From assembly GCA_037176885.1 (NCBI GenBank), contig JAWWNJ010000003.1:434001-498000 (forward strand): DNA of 64,000 nt, given 5' to 3'. Shown one piece after another: positions 63,211-64,000 of this stretch (its first letter is position 1; each line of letters starts with the position of its first letter). Origin of the DNA: Favolaschia claudopus. Taxonomy: Eukaryota; Basidiomycota; Agaricomycetes; Agaricales; Mycenaceae. A program made the translations under genes and the position numbers. Under the pieces are notes generated by a model. The model saw only the letters and a list, made by a program, of their open reading frames with translations, did no database searches and was not told the DNA's origin.

Positions 63211-64000
63211 ATGCCGAACCCTGTTCCCGACGTTGGAGACGACAACCTCGAGCTTCTCTCTCAAGAGGAGCGAGTTCAGCTCGCTATCGCCGCGATCGAC
63301 ACCACCGGCATTTCCGAACGTAAAGCCGCAATCTATTATCGAATCCCTCGCAGCACTCTTCAAGGTCGGCGCAAGGGGCTGCGCACTCGCGTAGTTGCCC
63401 ATGCGCATCGTCGTCTTCTTAGTGAAGTCCAGGAGTCGGTTCTTGTAGAGTGGGTCAAGGTGCGTTCACGCTAGTTTCTCTAGTTTCGTCCTGAATTTTG
63501 ATCAATCTTTGTTTTCAAGGTTGTTGGCAAACGAGGCTTTCCTCTTAGGCTCGAATCCAGCCTGTGTATGGAAGCAAGCTTGTCGATACACAGGCTGGTC
63601 GATCTGAGTTTGAATTGCCACGTCACACCGAGTTACCAAAAAAGGTTATTCCACTAGTTCCTCGCAGCAGCACATTTTCGATGAAATTTCCTAATTCGAC
63701 AACACAATGAGCATTTCTGAGTGTTATTGTGCACACCTGAGCTTGAACCAAGCTGAGATTGTGCCGTGGGCAGGAGTTCTGAACACATTCAGCGACACAG
63801 TCCACCACGTGATGCCACGTATCCACTGTACGAAATAACCTTTTTTGGTAAGTTGGTGTGACATGGGATTTCAAACTCAGATCGACCGGTCTGTCTATCG
63901 ACAGCTTGCTCCATAGACAGACGGTCACCGGTCTACTTTCCTCTCACCCTTGGTACCATCGGCGCATACGCGTCGGAGATTGCTGGTACTCCCGTTGGTG
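63211..64000 (+). pseudogene. pogo/Fot1-type transposase, N-terminal part, interrupted
   Basis: ATG 63211 (MPNPVPDVGDDNLELLSQEE), then a psq-type helix-turn-helix VQLAIAAIDTTGISERKAAI, YYRIPRSTLQGR and a CENP-B-type second DNA-binding helix region (HRRLLSEVQESVLVEWVK). Intron 63460-63519 (GTGCGT..TTCAAG), then VVGKRGFPL. A MITE (63546-63935) interrupts the exon, after which it continues TLGTIGAYASEIAGTPVG to the window edge. Removing the MITE and one CTTTCCTCT restores the frame. The DDE domain would lie beyond 64000. It binds the element's TIRs; the TIR-like motif 63061-63083 just upstream may be its left end. Confidence 0.75.
63546..63935. mobile_element. 390-bp MULE-like MITE in the transposase exon
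   Basis: Ends TAGGCTCGAATCCAGCC and the related inverse TAGACCGGTGACCGTC, duplication CTTTCCTCT (63537-63545, 63936-63944). Arms again contain an internal inverted pair (CCAGCCTGTGTAT ... ATACACAGGCTGG). A diverged relative of 62020-62469. Confidence 0.8.

Overview
The window looks like a gene-poor, repeat-dense stretch of a basidiomycete (probably Agaricomycete) nuclear genome. The evidence is introns of about 50 nt with GT..AG ends and CTRAC-like branch sites, and a mobile-element set typical of that group: a Ngaro-type tyrosine-recombinase retroelement, Ty3/Gypsy, Helitron, Plavaka-like, pogo/Fot1 and hAT-type elements, a LINE, and many TIR miniature elements. Most sequence is transposons nested in transposons. 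I could date many insertions relative to each other from exact target-site duplications (TSDs). The host-like genes are a partial reading frame at 2-493, a protein kinase at about 34154-35435 and a broken coiled-coil gene at 59450-60474.

Layout. 1074-9060: a minus-strand Ngaro-like retroelement with its full A1/B1-A2-B2 split direct repeats. Its RNase H is interrupted by a 427-bp MITE (10-bp TSD) and by a solo LTR that itself holds a 3.1-kb TIR element with a Plavaka-like gene. 9471-20690: a Gypsy element (TSD TCAAG) with degraded gag, a long pol with PR, RT, RH and IN, an extra unknown ORF, and tRNA-like modules in its LTRs. 20754-21439: a long-armed MITE. About 21500-27798: a decayed Helitron with a Rep-helicase, then a separate intron-containing gene that may be a single-strand-binding-like protein. 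A second copy of that gene's 3' half, with the same Helitron 3' end, lies at 37576-38360 on the minus strand. 29924-31924: a MITE holding a compact LTR element (TSD GAGCT) whose only ORF carries a KH RNA-binding domain. 32874-36902: MITEs around the kinase gene. 38362-40326: a LINE lacking its RT palm. 40616-58368: a field of one TIR family (tips TACGGTAGGCGG), with an apparently exact 3764-bp tandem duplication (45883-49646 and 49647-53410) and one 0.8-kb copy that took four insertions, one of them nested three deep. 58863-64000: a MITE with octamer-array tips, the coiled-coil pseudogene, a Tc1/pogo-like MITE and a pogo transposase gene broken by a MITE.

The most novel candidate is in the Gypsy LTRs. 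They carry a 48-nt tRNA-like module (A box, T-arm, acceptor stem, T-run terminator). With CCA added, its 3' end would be complementary over 11 nt to the element's own primer-binding site. A second LTR fragment (45526-45606) shows the same arrangement with a compensatory base change in both partners. This suggests a retroelement family that encodes its own reverse-transcription primer. Two other candidates stand out: the KH-domain mini-LTR element, and a Helitron carrying a second gene beside Rep-helicase.
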